NCBI GenBank assembly: GCA_037783415.1
Contig: JAZGTN010000074.1
Coordinates: forward strand, 496,001 to 560,000
Direction of reading: 5' to 3'
Source: Leptasterias polaris
Taxonomy: Eukaryota; Echinodermata; Asteroidea; Forcipulatida; Asteriidae
DNA: 64,000 nt
In this document: one piece after another, positions 39,085-52,731 of the stretch
Layout: every line of letters starts with the position of its first letter
Position numbering within the stretch: the stretch's first letter is position 1
Made by a program: the position numbers and the translations under genes
Notes under the pieces: model-generated
Told to the model about the DNA's origin: nothing
Databases searched by the model: none
Seen by the model: only the letters and a program-made list of their open reading frames with translations

Positions 39085-39870
39085 ACCACTACCAGTCCCT
39101 CAACCAATGGCCCAATACCACTACCAGTCCCTCAAGCAATGTCCCAATACCCACTACCAGTCCCTCATACAATGGCCCAATACCACTACCAGTCCCTCAT
39201 ACAATGGCCCAATACCACTACCAGTCCCTCATGGAATGGCCAAATACCACTACCAGTCCCTCATGCAATGGCCCAATACCACTACCAGTCCCTCATACAA
39301 TGGCCCAATACCACTACCAGTCCCTCAAGCAATGGCCCAATACCACTACCAGTCCCTCATGCAATGGCCCAATACCACTACCAGTCCCTCATGCAATGGC
39401 CCACTACCATTCCCTCATACAATGGCCCAATACCACTACCAGTCCCTCATACAATGGCCCAATACCACTACCAGTCCCTCAAGCAATGGCCCAATACCAC
39501 TACCAGTCCCTCATACAATGGCCCAATACCACTACCAGTCCCTCAAGCAATGGCCCAATACCACTACCAGTCCCTCAAGCAATGGCCAAATACCACTACC
39601 AGTCCCTCATGCAATGGCCCAATACCACTACCAGTCCCTCAAGCAATGGCCCAATACCACTACCAGTCCCTCATACAATGGCCCAATACCACTACCAGTC
39701 CCTCATGCAATGGCCCAATACCACTACCAGTCCCTCATACAATGGCCCAATACCACTACCAGTCCCTAAAGCAATGGCCCAATACCACTACCAGTCCCTA
39801 AAGCAATGGCCAAATACCACTACCAGTCCCTCATGCAATGGCCCAATACCACTACCAGTCCCTCAAGCAA
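39085..39870. repeat. 0.79-kb block, copy 1 (1,502-bp offset)
   Basis: Contains the 33-bp unit AATGTCCCAATACCC (about 39,140), a CATGGAATGG unit (about 39,232), a CACTACCATTCCC short unit (about 39,406) and C29A units giving TAA at 39,767-39,769 and 39,799-39,801. The same series appears 1,502 bp downstream (TAA 41,303) and again near 43.57 kb. Confidence 0.78.
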
Positions 39871-40074
39871 TGGCCCAATACCACTACCAGTCCCTCATAC
39901 AATGGCCCAATACCACTACCAGTCCCTCAAGCAATGGCCCAATACCACTACCAGTCCCTCAAGCAATGGCCAAATACCACTACCAGTCCCTCATGCAATG
40001 GCCCAATACCACTACCAGTCCCTCAAGCAATGGCCCAATACCACTACCAGTCCCTCATACAATGGCCCAATACC

Positions 40075-41170
40075 ACTACCAGTCCCTCATACAATGGCAC
40101 AATACCACTACCAGTCCCTCAAGCAATGGCCCAATACCACCACCAGTCCCTCATGCAATGGCCCAATACCACTACCAGTCCCTCATGCAATGGCCCAATA
40201 CCACTACCAGTCCCTCTTGCAATGGCCCACTACCACTACCAGTCCCTCAACCAATGGCCCAATACCACTACCAGTCCCTCATACCACTACCAGTCCCACA
40301 ATGGCCCACTACCAGTCTCTCCAGCAATGGCCCAATACCACTACCAGTCCCTCATGCAATGGCCCACTACCACTACCAGTCCCTCATGCAATGGCCCAAT
40401 ACCACTACCAGTCCCTCATGCAATGGCCCACTACCACTACCAGTCCCTCAACCAATGGCCCAATACCACTACCAGTCCCTCATACAATGGCCCAATACCA
40501 CTACCAGTCCCTCAAGCAATGGCCAAATACCACTACCAGTCCCTCATGCAATGGCCCACTACCAGTCCCTCATGCAATGGCCCAATACCACTACCAGTCC
40601 CTCAACCAATGGCCCAATACCACTACCAGTCCCTCAAGCAATGTCCCAATACCCACTACCAGTCCCTCATACAATGGCCCAATACCACTACCAGTCCCTC
40701 ATACAATGGCCCAATACCACTACCAGTCCCTCATGGAATGGCCAAATACCACTACCAGTCCCTCATGCAATGGCCCAATACCACTACCAGTCCCTCATAC
40801 AATGGCCCAATACCACTACCAGTCCCTCAAGCAATGGCCCAATACCACTACCAGTCCCTCATGCAATGGCCCAATACCACTACCAGTCCCTCATGCAATG
40901 GCCCACTACCATTCCCTCATACAATGGCCCAATACCACTACCAGTCCCTCATACAATGGCCCAATACCACTACCAGTCCCTCAAGCAATGGCCCAATACC
41001 ACTACCAGTCCCTCATACAATGGCCCAATACCACTACCAGTCCCTCAAGCAATGGCCCAATACCACTACCAGTCCCTCAAGCAATGGCCAAATACCACTA
41101 CCAGTCCCTCATGCAATGGCCCAATACCACTACCAGTCCCTCATGCAATGGCCCAATACCACTACCAGTC
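40075..41170. repeat. 1.1-kb block, copy 1 (2,926-bp offset)
   Basis: Markers recur 2,926 bp downstream: TCTTGC at 40,215 matches 43,141, AATGTCCC at about 40,642 matches 43,568, and CATTCCC at about 40,908 matches 43,834. The block overlaps the 1,502-bp offset block, so three copies of the AATGTCCC-containing core exist between 39 and 44 kb. Confidence 0.8.
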
Positions 41171-41372
41171 CCTCAAGCAATGGCCCAATACCACTACCAG
41201 TCCCTCATACAATGGCCCAATACCACTACCAGTCCCTCATGCAATGGCCCAATACCACTACCAGTCCCTCATACAATGGCCCAATACCACTACCAGTCCC
41301 TAAAGCAATGGCCAAATACCACTACCAGTCCCTCATGCAATGGCCCAATACCACTACCAGTCCCTCATGCAA
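40587..41372. repeat. 0.79-kb block, copy 2 (1,502-bp offset)
   Basis: Equivalent of 39,085-39,870, with AATGTCCC at about 40,642, CATGGAATGG at about 40,734, CATTCCC at about 40,908 and TAA at 41,301-41,303. Only one TAA unit is present here against two in copy 1. Confidence 0.78.
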
Positions 41373-43000
41373 TGGCCCAATACCACTACCAGTCCCTCAA
41401 GCAATGGCCCAATACCACTACCAGTCCCTCATACAATGGCCCAATACCACTACCAGTCCCTCATGCAATGGCCCAATACCACTACCAGTCCCTCATGCAA
41501 TGGCCCAATACCACTACCAGTCCCTCAAGCAATGGCCAAATACCACTACCAGTCCCTCATGCAATGGCCCAATACCACTACCAGTCCCTCATGCAATGGC
41601 CCAATACCACTACCAGTCCCTCAAGCAATGGCCCAATACCACTACCAGTCCCTCATGCAATGGCCCACTACCACTACCAGTCCCTCATGCAATGGCCCAA
41701 TACCACTACCAGTCCCTCATGCAATGGCCCACTACCACTACCAGTCCCTCAACCAATGGCCCAATACCACTACCAGTCCCTCATACAATGGCCCAATACC
41801 ACTACCAGTCCCTCAAGCAATGGCCAAATACCACTACCAGTCCCTCATGCAATGGCCCACTACCAGTCCCTCAAGCAATGGCCCAATACCACTACCAGTC
41901 CCTCATACAATGGCCCAATACCACTACCAGTCCCTCAAGCAATGGCCCAATACCACTACCAGTCCCTCATGCAATGGCCCAATACCACTACCAGTCCCTC
42001 ATACAATGGCCAAATACCACGACCAGTCCCTCATGCAATGGCCCAATACCACTACCAGTCCCTCATGCAATGGCCCACTACCACTACCAGTCCCTCAACC
42101 AATGGCCCAATACCACTACCAGTCCCTCATACAATGGCCCAATACCACTACCAGTCCCTCAAGCAATGGCCAAATACCACTACCAGTCCCTCATGCAATG
42201 GCCCACTACCAGTCCCTCAAGCAATGGCTCAATACCACTACCAGTCCCTCATACAATGGCCCAATACCACTACCAGTCCCTCATGCAATGGCCCAATACC
42301 ACTACCAGTCCCTCATGCAATGGCCCACTACCACTACCAGTCCCTCATGCAATGGCCACTACCAGTCCCTCAAGCAATGGCCCAATACCACTACCAGTCC
42401 CTCATACAATGGCCCAATACCACTACCAGTCCCTCAAGCAATGGCCAAATACCACTACCAGTCCCTCATGCAATGGCCCAATACCACTACCAGTCCCTCA
42501 TACAATGGCCCAATACCACTACCAGTCCCTCAAGCAATGGCCCAATACCACTACCAGTCCCTCATGCAATGGCCCAATACCACTACCAGTCCCTCATGCA
42601 ATGGCCCAATACCACTACCAGTCCCTCATGCAATGGCCCACTACCAGTCCCTCAAGCAATGGCCCAATACCACTACCAGTCCCTCATACCACTACCAGTC
42701 CCACAATGGCCCACTACCAGTCCCTCAAGCAATGGCCCAATACCACTACCAGTCCCTCATACAATGGCCAAATACCACTACCAGTCCCTCAAGCAATGGC
42801 CCAATACCACTACCAGTCCCTCATGCAATGGCCCACTACCACTACCACTCCCTCATGCAATGGCCCAATACCACTACCAGTACCTCATACAACGGCCAAA
42901 TACCACTACCAGTCCCTCAAGCAATGGCCCAATACCACTACCAGTCCCTCATGCAATGGCCCACTACCACTACCAGTCCCTCATGCAATGGCCCAATACC
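41373..43000. repeat. array segment with CACGACC marker
   Basis: Ordinary units with a CACGACC variant near 42,020 that recurs near 45,810 (3,790 bp downstream, with similar neighbours from about 41.6 and 45.4 kb). It also has a 25-bp unit near 42,355, a CATACC composite near 42,690 and an AACGG variant near 42,892. A GGCTCAATACC unit lies near 42,227. Confidence 0.75.
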
Positions 43001-44096
43001 ACTACCAGTCCCTCATACAATGGCACAATACCACTACCAGTCCCTCAAGCAATGGCCCAATACCACCACCAGTCCCTCATGCAATGGCCCAATACCACTA
43101 CCAGTCCCTCATGCAATGGGCCAATACCACTACCAGTCCATCTTGCAATGGCCCACTACCACTACCAGTCCCTCAACCAATGGCCCAATACCACTACCAG
43201 TCCCTCATACCACTACCAGTCCCACAATGGCCCACTACCAGTCTCTCCAGCAATGGCCCAATACCACTACCAGTCCCTCATGCAATGGCCCACTACCACT
43301 ACCAGTCCCTCATGCAATGGCCCAATACCACTACCAGTCCCTCATGCAATGGCCCACTACCACTACCAGTCCCTCAACCAATGGCCCAATACCACTACCA
43401 GTCCCTCATACAATGGCCCAATACCACTACCAGTCCCTCAAGCAATGGCCAAATACCACTACCAGTCCCTCATGCAATGGCCCACTACCAGTCCCTCATG
43501 CAATGGCCCAATACCACTACCAGTCCCTCAACCAATGGCCCAATACCACTACCAGTCCCTCAAGCAATGTCCCAATACCCACTACCAGTCCCTCATACAA
43601 TGGCCCAATACCACTACCAGTCCCTCATACAATGGCCCAATACCACTACCAGTCCCTCATGGAATGGCCAAATACCACTACCAGTCCCTCATGCAATGGC
43701 CCAATACCACTACCAGTCCCTCATACAATGGCCCAATACCACTACCAGTCCCTCAAGCAATGGCCCAATACCACTACCAGTCCCTCATGCAATGGCCCAA
43801 TACCACTACCAGTCCCTCATGCAATGGCCCACTACCATTCCCTCATACAATGGCCCAATACCACTACCAGTCCCTCATACAATGGCCCAATACCACTACC
43901 AGTCCCTCAAGCAATGGCCCAATACCACTACCAGTCCCTCATACAATGGCCCAATACCACTACCAGTCCCTCAAGCAATGGCCCAATACCACTACCAGTC
44001 CCTCAAGCAATGGCCAAATACCACTACCAGTCCCTCATGCAATGGCCCAATACCACTACCAGTCCCTCATGCAATGGCCCAATACCACTACCAGTC
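43001..44096. repeat. 1.1-kb block, copy 2 (2,926-bp offset)
   Basis: Equivalent of 40,075-41,170. Private differences include GGGCCAATACC near 43,119 and CCAGTCCATC near 43,137. The match ends near 44,096, where unit order changes. Confidence 0.8.
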
Positions 44097-46134
44097 CCTC
44101 ATACAATGGCCCAATACCACTACCAGTCCCTCAAGCAATGGCCAAATACCACTACCAGTCCCTCAAGCAATGGCCCAATACCACTACCAGTCCCTCATGC
44201 AATGGCCCACTACCACTACCAGTCCCTCATGCAATGGCCCAATACCACTACCAGTCCCTCAAGCAATGGCCCAATACCACTACCAGTCCCTCAAGCAATG
44301 GCCCAATACCACTACCAGTCCCTCATGCAATGGCCCACTACCACTACCAGTCCCTCATGCAATGGCCCAATACCACTACCAGTCCCTCATGCAATGGCCC
44401 AATACCACTACCAGTCCCTCAAGCAATGGCCCAATACCACTACCAGTCCCTAAAGCAATGGCCAAATACCACTACCAGTCCCTCATGCAATGGCCCAATA
44501 CCACTACCAGTCCCTCATGCAATGGCCCAATACCACTACCAGTCCCTCATGCAATGGCCCAATACCACTACCAGTCCCTCATACAATGGCCCAATACCAC
44601 TACCAGTCCCTCAAGCAATGGCCCAATACCACTACCAGTCCCTCATGCAATGGCCCAATACCACTACCAGTCCCTCATGCAATGGCCCAATACCACTACC
44701 AGTCCCTCATACAATGGCCCAATACCACTACCAGTCCCTCAAGCAATGGCCAAATACCACTACCAGTCCCTCAAGCAATGGCCCAATACCACTACCAGTC
44801 CCTCATGCAATGGCCCACTACCACTACCAGTCCCTCATGCAATGGCCCAATACCACTACCAGTCCCTCAAGCAATGGCCCAATACCACTACCAGTCCCTC
44901 AAGCAATGGCCCAATACCACTACCAGTCCCTCATGCAATGGCCCACTACCACTACCAGTCCCTCATGCAATGGCCCAATACCACTACCAGTCCCTCATGC
45001 AATGGCCCAATACCACTACCAGTCCCTCAAGCAATGGCCCAATACCACTACCAGTCCCTAAAGCAATGGCCAAATACCACTACCAGTCCCTCATGCAATG
45101 GCCCAATACCACTACCAGTCCCTCATGCAATGGCCCAATACCACTACCAGTCCCTCAAGCAATGGCCCAATACCACTACCAGTCCCTCATACAATGGCCC
45201 AATACCACTACCAGTCCCTCATGCAATGGCCCAATACCACTACCAGTCCCTCAAGCAATGGCCCAATACCACTACCAGTCCCTCATGCAATGGCCCAATA
45301 CCACTACCAGTCCCTCATGCAATGGCCCAATACCACTACCAGTCCCTCATGCAATGGCCCAATACCACTACCAGTCCCTCATGCAATGGCCCAATACCAC
45401 TACCAGTCCCTCAAGCAATGGCCCAATACCACTACCAGTCCCTCATGCAATGGCCCACTACCACTACCAGTCCCTCATGCAATGGCCCAATACCACTACC
45501 AGTCCCTCATGCAATGGCCCACTACCACTACCAGTCCCTCAACCAATGGCCCAATACCACTACCAGTCCCTCATACAATGGCCCAATACCACTACCAGTC
45601 CCTCAAGCAATGGCCAAATACCACTACCAGTCCCTCATGCAATGGCCCACTACCAGTCCCTCAAGCAATGGCCCAATACCACTACCAGTCCCTCATACAA
45701 TGGCCCAATACCACTACCAGTCCCTCAAGCAATGGCCCAATACCACTACCAGTCCCTCATGCAATGGCCCAATACCACTACCAGTCCCTCATACAATGGC
45801 CAAATACCACGACCAGTCCCTCATGCAATGGCCCAATACCACTACCAGTCCCTCATGCAATGGCCCAATACCACTACCAGTCCCTCATGCAATGGCCCAA
45901 TACCACTACCAGTCCCTCATGCAATGGCCCACTACCAGTCCCTCAAGCAATGGCCCAATACCACTACCAGTCCCTCATACAATGGCCCAATACCACTACT
46001 AGTCCCTCATGCAATGGCCCAATACCACTACCAGTCCCTCATGCAATGGCCCAATACCACTACCAGTCCCTCATGCAATGGCCCAATACCACTACCAGTC
46101 CCTCATACAACGGCCAAATACCACTACCAGTCCC
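44097..46134. repeat. array segment with TAA-bearing C29A units
   Basis: Mostly full 32-bp units. CCCTAAAGC variants at 44,451-44,453 and 45,059-45,061 lie 608 bp (19 units) apart within similar surroundings, suggesting a local 608-bp duplication. The right part (about 45.4-45.9 kb) matches 41.6-42.1 kb, including the CACGACC unit. A TAG unit is at 46,000-46,002. Confidence 0.72.
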
Positions 46135-47915
46135 TCAACCAATGGCCCAATACCACTACCAGTCCCTCATGCAATGGCCCACTACCACTACCAGTCCCTC
46201 ATGCAATGGCCCAATACCACTACCAGTCCCTCATGCAATGGCCCACTACCACTACCAGTCCCTCAACCAATGGCCCAATACCACTACCAGTCCCTCATAC
46301 AATGGCCCAATACCACTACCAGTCCCTCAAGCAATGGCCAAATACCACTACCAGTCCCTCATGCAATGGCCCAATACCACTACCAGTCCCTCATGCAATG
46401 GCCCACTACCAGTCCCTCAAGCAATGGCCCAATACCACTACCAGTCCCTCATACAATGGCCCAATACCACTACTAGTCCCTCATGCAATGGCCCAATACC
46501 ACTACAAGTCCCTCATGCAATGGCCCAATACCACTACCAGTCCCTCATGCAATGGCCCAATACCACTACCAGTCCCTCATGCAATGGCCACTACCAGTCC
46601 CTCATGCAATGGCCCAATACCACTACCAGTCCCTCATGCAATGGCCCAATACCACTACCAGTCCCTCATCCAATGGCGCACTACCAGTCCCTCAAGCAAT
46701 GGCCCAATACCACTACCAGTCCCTCATACCACTACCAGTCCCACAATGGCCCACTACCAGTCCCTCAAGCAATGGCCCAATACCACTACCAGTCCCTCAT
46801 GCAATGGCCCAATACCACTACCAGTCCCTCATGCAATGGCCCACTACCAGTCCCTCAAGCAATGGCCCAATACCACTACCAGTCCCTAAAACAATGGCCC
46901 AATACCACTACTAGTCCCTCATGCAATGGCCCAATACCACTACAAGTCCCTCATGCAATGGCCCAATACCACTACCAGTCCCTCATGCAATGGCCCAATA
47001 CCACTACCAGTCCCTCATGCAATGGCCACTACCAGTCCCTCATGCAATGGCCCAATACCACTACCAGTCCCTCATACAATGGCCAAATACCACTACCAGT
47101 CCCTCAAGCAATGGCCCAATACCACTACCAGTCCCTCATGCAATGGCCCACTACCACTACCAGTCCCTCATGCAATGGCCCAATACCACTACCAGTCCCT
47201 CATGCAATGGCCCACTACCACTACCAGTCCCTCAACCAATGGCCCAATACCACTACCAGTCCCTCATACAATGGCCCAATACCACTACCAGTCCCTCATA
47301 CAATGGCCCAATACCACTACCAGTCCCTCATGCAATGGCCCAATACCACTACCAGTCCCTCATGCAATGGCCCAATACCACTACCAGTCCCTCATACAAT
47401 GGCCCAATACCACTACCAGTCCCTCAAGCAATGGCCCAATACCACTACCAGTCCCTCATGCAATGGCCCAATACCACTACCAGTCCCTCATGCAATGGCC
47501 CACTACCATTCCCTCATACAATGGCCCAATACCACTACCAGTCCCTCATACAATGGCCCAATACCACTACCAGTCCCTCAAGCAATGGCCCAATACCACT
47601 ACCAGTCCCTCATACAATGGCCCAATACCACTACCAGTCCCTCAAGCAATGGCCCAATACCACTACCAGTCCCTCAAGCAATGGCCAAATACCACTACCA
47701 GTCCCTCATGCAATGGCCCAATACCACTACCAGTCCCTCATGCAATGGCCCAATACCACTACCAGTCCCTCAAGCAATGGCCCAATACCACTACCAGTCC
47801 CTCATACAATGGCCCAATACCACTACCAGTCCCTCATGCAATGGCCCAATACCACTACCAGTCCCTCATACAATGGCCCAATACCACTACCAGTCCCTCA
47901 AGCAATGGCCAAATA
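46135..47915. repeat. 1.8-kb block, copy 1 (13,466-bp offset)
   Basis: Recurs 13,466 bp downstream: TAG 46,476/59,942 and 46,914/60,380, GGCGCAC about 46,676/60,142, CATTCCC about 47,507/60,973. One difference is CCCTAAAAC (TAA 46,887-46,889) here against CCCTCAAAC at 60,353. The block contains two register cassettes 438 bp apart in both copies. The match ends near 47,915, where the other copy has ACCGGTCCC. Confidence 0.82.
46912..47035 (+). repeat. register cassette (type example)
   Basis: A C21T unit (CTACTAG, creating ACTAGT and a TAG) is followed by a C21A unit (CTACAAG) or a plain unit, two more 32-bp units and a 25-bp GGCCACTACC unit. This roughly 120-bp series occurs about 19 times, with the TAG starting at 2,342, 3,598, 9,526, 14,231, 15,966, 18,405, 24,161, 25,896, 28,335, 37,582, 38,212, 46,474, 46,912, 49,142, 53,209, 59,940, 60,378, 61,613 and 63,198. 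Many long homologous blocks align on it. Confidence 0.85.
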
Positions 47916-48664
47916 CCACTACCAGTCCCTCATGCAATGGCCCAATACCACTACCAGTCCCTCATGCAATGGCCCAATACCACTACCAGTCCCTCAAGCA
48001 ATGGCCCAATACCACTACCAGTCCCTCATACAATGGCCCAATACCACTACCAGTCCCTCATGCAATGGCCCAATACCACTACCAGTCCCTCAAGCAATGG
48101 CCCAATACCACTACCAGTCCCTCATGCAATGGCCCAATACCACTACCAGTCCCTCATGCAATGGCCCAATACCACTACCAGTCCCTCATACAATGGCCCA
48201 ATACCACTACCAGTCCCTCAAGCAATGGCCAAATACCACTACCAGTCCCTCATGCAATGGCCCAATACCACTACCAGTCCCTCATGCAATGGCCCAATAC
48301 CACTACCAGTCCCTCAAGCAATGGCCCAATACCACTACCAGTCCCTCATACAATGGCCCAATACCACTACCAGTCCCTCATGCAATGGCCCAATACCACT
48401 ACCAGTCCCTCATACAATGGCCCAATACCACTACCAGTCCCTCATACAATGGCCCAATACCACTACCAGTCCCTCAAGCAATGGCCAAATACCACTACCA
48501 GTTCCTCATACAATGGCCCAATACCACTACCAGTCTCTCAAGCAATGGCCCAATACCACTACCAGTCCCTCATGCAATGGCCCACTACCACTACCAGTCC
48601 CTCATGCAATGGCCCAATACCACTACCAGTCCCTCATGCAATGGCCCACTACCACTACCAGTTC
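47916..48664. repeat. array segment, mostly 32-bp units
   Basis: Near-regular 32-bp units with three successive runs of similar order (TG, TG, AG, TA endings). A CCAGTTCC variant occurs near 48,500 and a CCAGTCTC near 48,533. No stop-creating unit was seen. It resembles the interior of the blocks at 50.1-50.6 kb and 54.2-54.7 kb. Confidence 0.7.
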
Positions 48665-51600
48665 CTCAACCAATGGCCCAATACCACTACCAGTCCCTCA
48701 TACCACTGCCAGTCCCACAATGGCCCACTACCAGTCCCTCAAGCAATGGCCCAATACCACTACCAGTCCCTCGTACAATGGCCAAATACCACTACCAGTC
48801 CCTCAAGCAATGGCCCAATACCACTACCAGTCCCTCATGCAATGGCCCACTACCACTACCAGTCCCTCATGCAATGGCCCAATACCACTACCAGTCCCTC
48901 ATGCAATGGCCCACTACCACTACCAGTCCCTCAACCAATGGCCCAATACTACTACCAGTCCCTCATACAATGGCCCAATACCACTACCAGTCCCTCAAGC
49001 AATGGCCAAATACCACTACCAGTCCCTCATGCAATGGCCCAATACCACTACCAGTCCCTCATGCAATGGCCCACTACCAGTCCCTCAAGCAATGGCCCAA
49101 TACCACTACCAGTCCCTCATACAATGGCCCAATACCACTACTAGTCCCTCATGCAATGGCCCAATACCACTACAAGTCCCTCATGCAATGGCCCAATACC
49201 ACTACCAGTCCCTCATGCAATGGCCCAATACCACTACCAGTCCCTCATGCAATGGCCACTACCAGTCCCTCATGCAATGGCCCAATACCACTACCAGTCC
49301 CTCATACAATGGCCAAATACCACTACCAGTCCCTCAAGCAATGGCCCAATACCACTACCAGTCCCTCATGCAATGGCCCACTACCACTACCAGTCCCTCA
49401 TGCAATGGCCCAATACCACTACCAGTCCCTCATGCAATGGCCCACTACCACTACCAGTCCCTCAACCAATGGCCCAATACCACTACCAGTCCCTCATACA
49501 ATGGCCCAATACCACTACCAGTCCCTCATACAATGGCCCAATACCACTACCAGTCCCTCATGCAATGGCCCAATACCACTACCAGTCCCTCATGCAATGG
49601 CCCAATACCACTACCAGTCCCTCATACAATGGCCCAATACCACTACCAGTCCCTCAAGCAATGGCCCAATACCACTACCAGTCCCTCATGCAATGGCCCA
49701 ATACCACTACCAGTCCCTCATGCAATGGCCCACTACCATTCCCTCATACAATGGCCCAATACCACTACCAGTCCCTCATACAATGGCCCAATACCACTAC
49801 CAGTCCCTCAAGCAATGGCCCAATACCACTACCAGTCCCTCATACAATGGCCCAATACCACTACCAGTCCCTCATGCAATGGCCCAATACCACTACCAGT
49901 CCCTCAAGCAATGGCCCAATACCACTACCAGTCCCTCATACAATGGCCCAATACCACTACCAGTCCCTCATGCAATGGCCCAATACCACTACCAGTCCCT
50001 CATACAATGGCCCAATACCACTACCAGTCCCTCAAGCAATGGCCAAATACCACTACCGGTCCCTCAAGCAATGGCCCAATACCACTACCAGTCCCTCATG
50101 CAATGGCCCAATACCACTACCAGTCCCTCAAGCAATGGCCCAATACCACTACCAGTCCCTCATACAATGGCCCAATACCACTACCAGTCCCTCATGCAAT
50201 GGCCCAATACCACTACCAGTCCCTCAAGCAATGGCCCAATACCACTACCAGTCCCTCATGCAATGGCCCAATACCACTACCAGTCCCTCATGCAATGGCC
50301 CAATACCACTACCAGTCCCTCATACAATGGCCCAATACCACTACCAGTCCCTCAAGCAATGGCCAAATACCACTACCAGTCCCTCATGCAATGGCCCAAT
50401 ACCACTACCAGTCCCTCATGCAATGGCCCAATACCACTACCAGTCCCTCAAGCAATGGCCCAATACCACTACCAGTCCCTCATACAATGGCCCAATACCA
50501 CTACCAGTCCCTCATGCAATGGCCCAATACCACTACCAGTCCCTCAAGCAATGGCAATACCACTACCAGTCCCTCATACAATGGCCCAATACCACTACCA
50601 GTCCCTCAAGCAATGGCCAAATACCACTACCAGTTCCTCATACAATGGCCCAATACCACTACCAGTCCCTCAAGCAATGGCCCAATACCACTACCAGTCC
50701 CTCATGCAATGGCCCACTACCACTACCAGTCCCTCATGCAATGGCCCAATACCACTACCAGTCCCTCATGCAATGGCCCACTACCACTACCAGTCCCTCA
50801 ACCAATGGCCCAATACCACTACCAGTCCCTCATACCACTGCCAGTCCCACAATGGCCCACTACCAGTCCCTCAAGCAATGGCCCAATACCACTACCAGTC
50901 CCTCATACAATGGCCAAATACCACTACCAGTCCCTCAAGCAATGGCCCAATACCACTACCAGTCCCTCATGCAATGGCCCACTACCACTACCAGTCCCTC
51001 ATGCAATGGCCCAATACCACTACCAGTCCCTCATGCAATGGCCCACTACCACTACCAGTCCCTCAACCAATGGCCCAATACCACTACCAGTCCCTCATAC
51101 AATGGCCCAATACCACTACCAGTCCCTCAAGCAATGGCCAAATACCACTACCAGTCCCTCATGCAATGGCCCAATACCACTACCAGTCCATCATGCAATG
51201 GCCCAATACCACTACCAGTCCCTCAAGCAATGGCCCAATACCACTACCAGTCCCTCATACAATGGCCCAATACCACTACCAGTCCCTCATCATGGCCCAA
51301 TACCACTACCAGTCCCTCAAGCAATGGCCAAATACCACTACCAGTCCCTCATGCAATGGCCCACTACCAGTCCCTCAAGCAATGGCCAAATACCACTACC
51401 AGTCCCTCATGCAATGGCCCAATACCACTACCAGTCCCTCATACAATGGCACAATACCACTACCAGTCCCTCAAGCAATGGCCCAATACCACTACCAGTC
51501 CCTCATGCAATGGCCCACTACCACTACCAGTCCCTCATGCAATGGCCCAATACCACTACCAGTCCCTCATGCAATGGCCCACTACCACTACCAGTCCCTC

Positions 51601-52731
51601 AACCAATGGCCCAATACCACTACCAGTCCCTCATACAATGGCCCAATACCACTACCAGTCCCTCAAGCAATGGCCAAATACCACTACCAGTCCCTCATGC
51701 AATGGCCCAATACCACTACCAGTCCATCATGCAATGGCCCAATACCACTACCAGTCCCTCAAGCAATGGCCCAATACCACTACCAGTCCCTCATACAATG
51801 GCCCAATACCACTACCAGTCCCTCATCATGGCCCAATACCACTACCAGTCCCTCAAGCAATGGCCCAATACCACTACCAGTCCCTCATACCACTACCAGT
51901 CCCACAATGGCCCACTACCAGTCCCTCAAGCAATGGCCCAATACCACTACCAGTCCCTCATACAATGGCCAAATACCACTACCAGTCCCTCAAGCAATGG
52001 CCCAATACCACTACCAGTCCCTCATGCAATGGCCCACTACCACTACCAGTCCCTCATGCAATGGCCCAATACCACTACCAGTCCCTCATACAATGGCCAA
52101 ATACCACTACCAGTCCCTCAAGCAATGGCCCAATACCACTACCAGTCCCTCATGCAATGGCCCACTACCACTACCAGTCCCTCATGCAATGGCCCAATAC
52201 CACTACCAGTCCCTCATACAATGGCACAATACCACTACCAGTCCCTCAAGCAATGGCCCAATACCACTACCAGTCGCTCATGCAATGGCCCACTACCACT
52301 ACCAGTCCCTCATGCAATGGCCCAATACCACTACCAGTCCCTCATGCAATGGCCCACTACCACTACCAGTCCCTCAACCAATGGCCCAATACCACTACCA
52401 GTCCCTCATACCACTACCAGTCCCACAATGGCCCACTACCAGTCTCTCCACCAATGGCCCAATACCACTACCAGTCCCTCATGCAATGGCCCACTACCAC
52501 TACCAGTCCCTCATGCAATGGCCCAATACTACTACCAGTCCCTCATACAATGGCCCAATACCACTACCAGTCCCTCATGCAATGGCCCAATACCACTACC
52601 AGTCCCTCATGCAATGGCCCAATACCATTACCAGTCCCTCAAGCAATGGCCCAATACCACTACCAGTCCCTCATACAATGGCCCAATACCACTACCAGTC
52701 CCTCATCATGGCCCAATACCACTACCAGTCC
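48665..52731. repeat. 4,067-bp tandem duplication, copy 1
   Basis: Markers recur 4,067 bp downstream: CTCGTAC about 48,771/52,838, TAG 49,144/53,211, ACCGGTCCC about 50,057/54,124, the 30-bp GGCAATACC unit about 50,552/54,619, TCATCATGG about 51,288/55,355 and 51,825/55,892, GTCGCTC about 52,275/56,342, CCATTACC about 52,626/56,693. The last 90 bp of this span, with a third TCATCATGG near 52,704, has no counterpart in copy 2. Confidence 0.9.
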
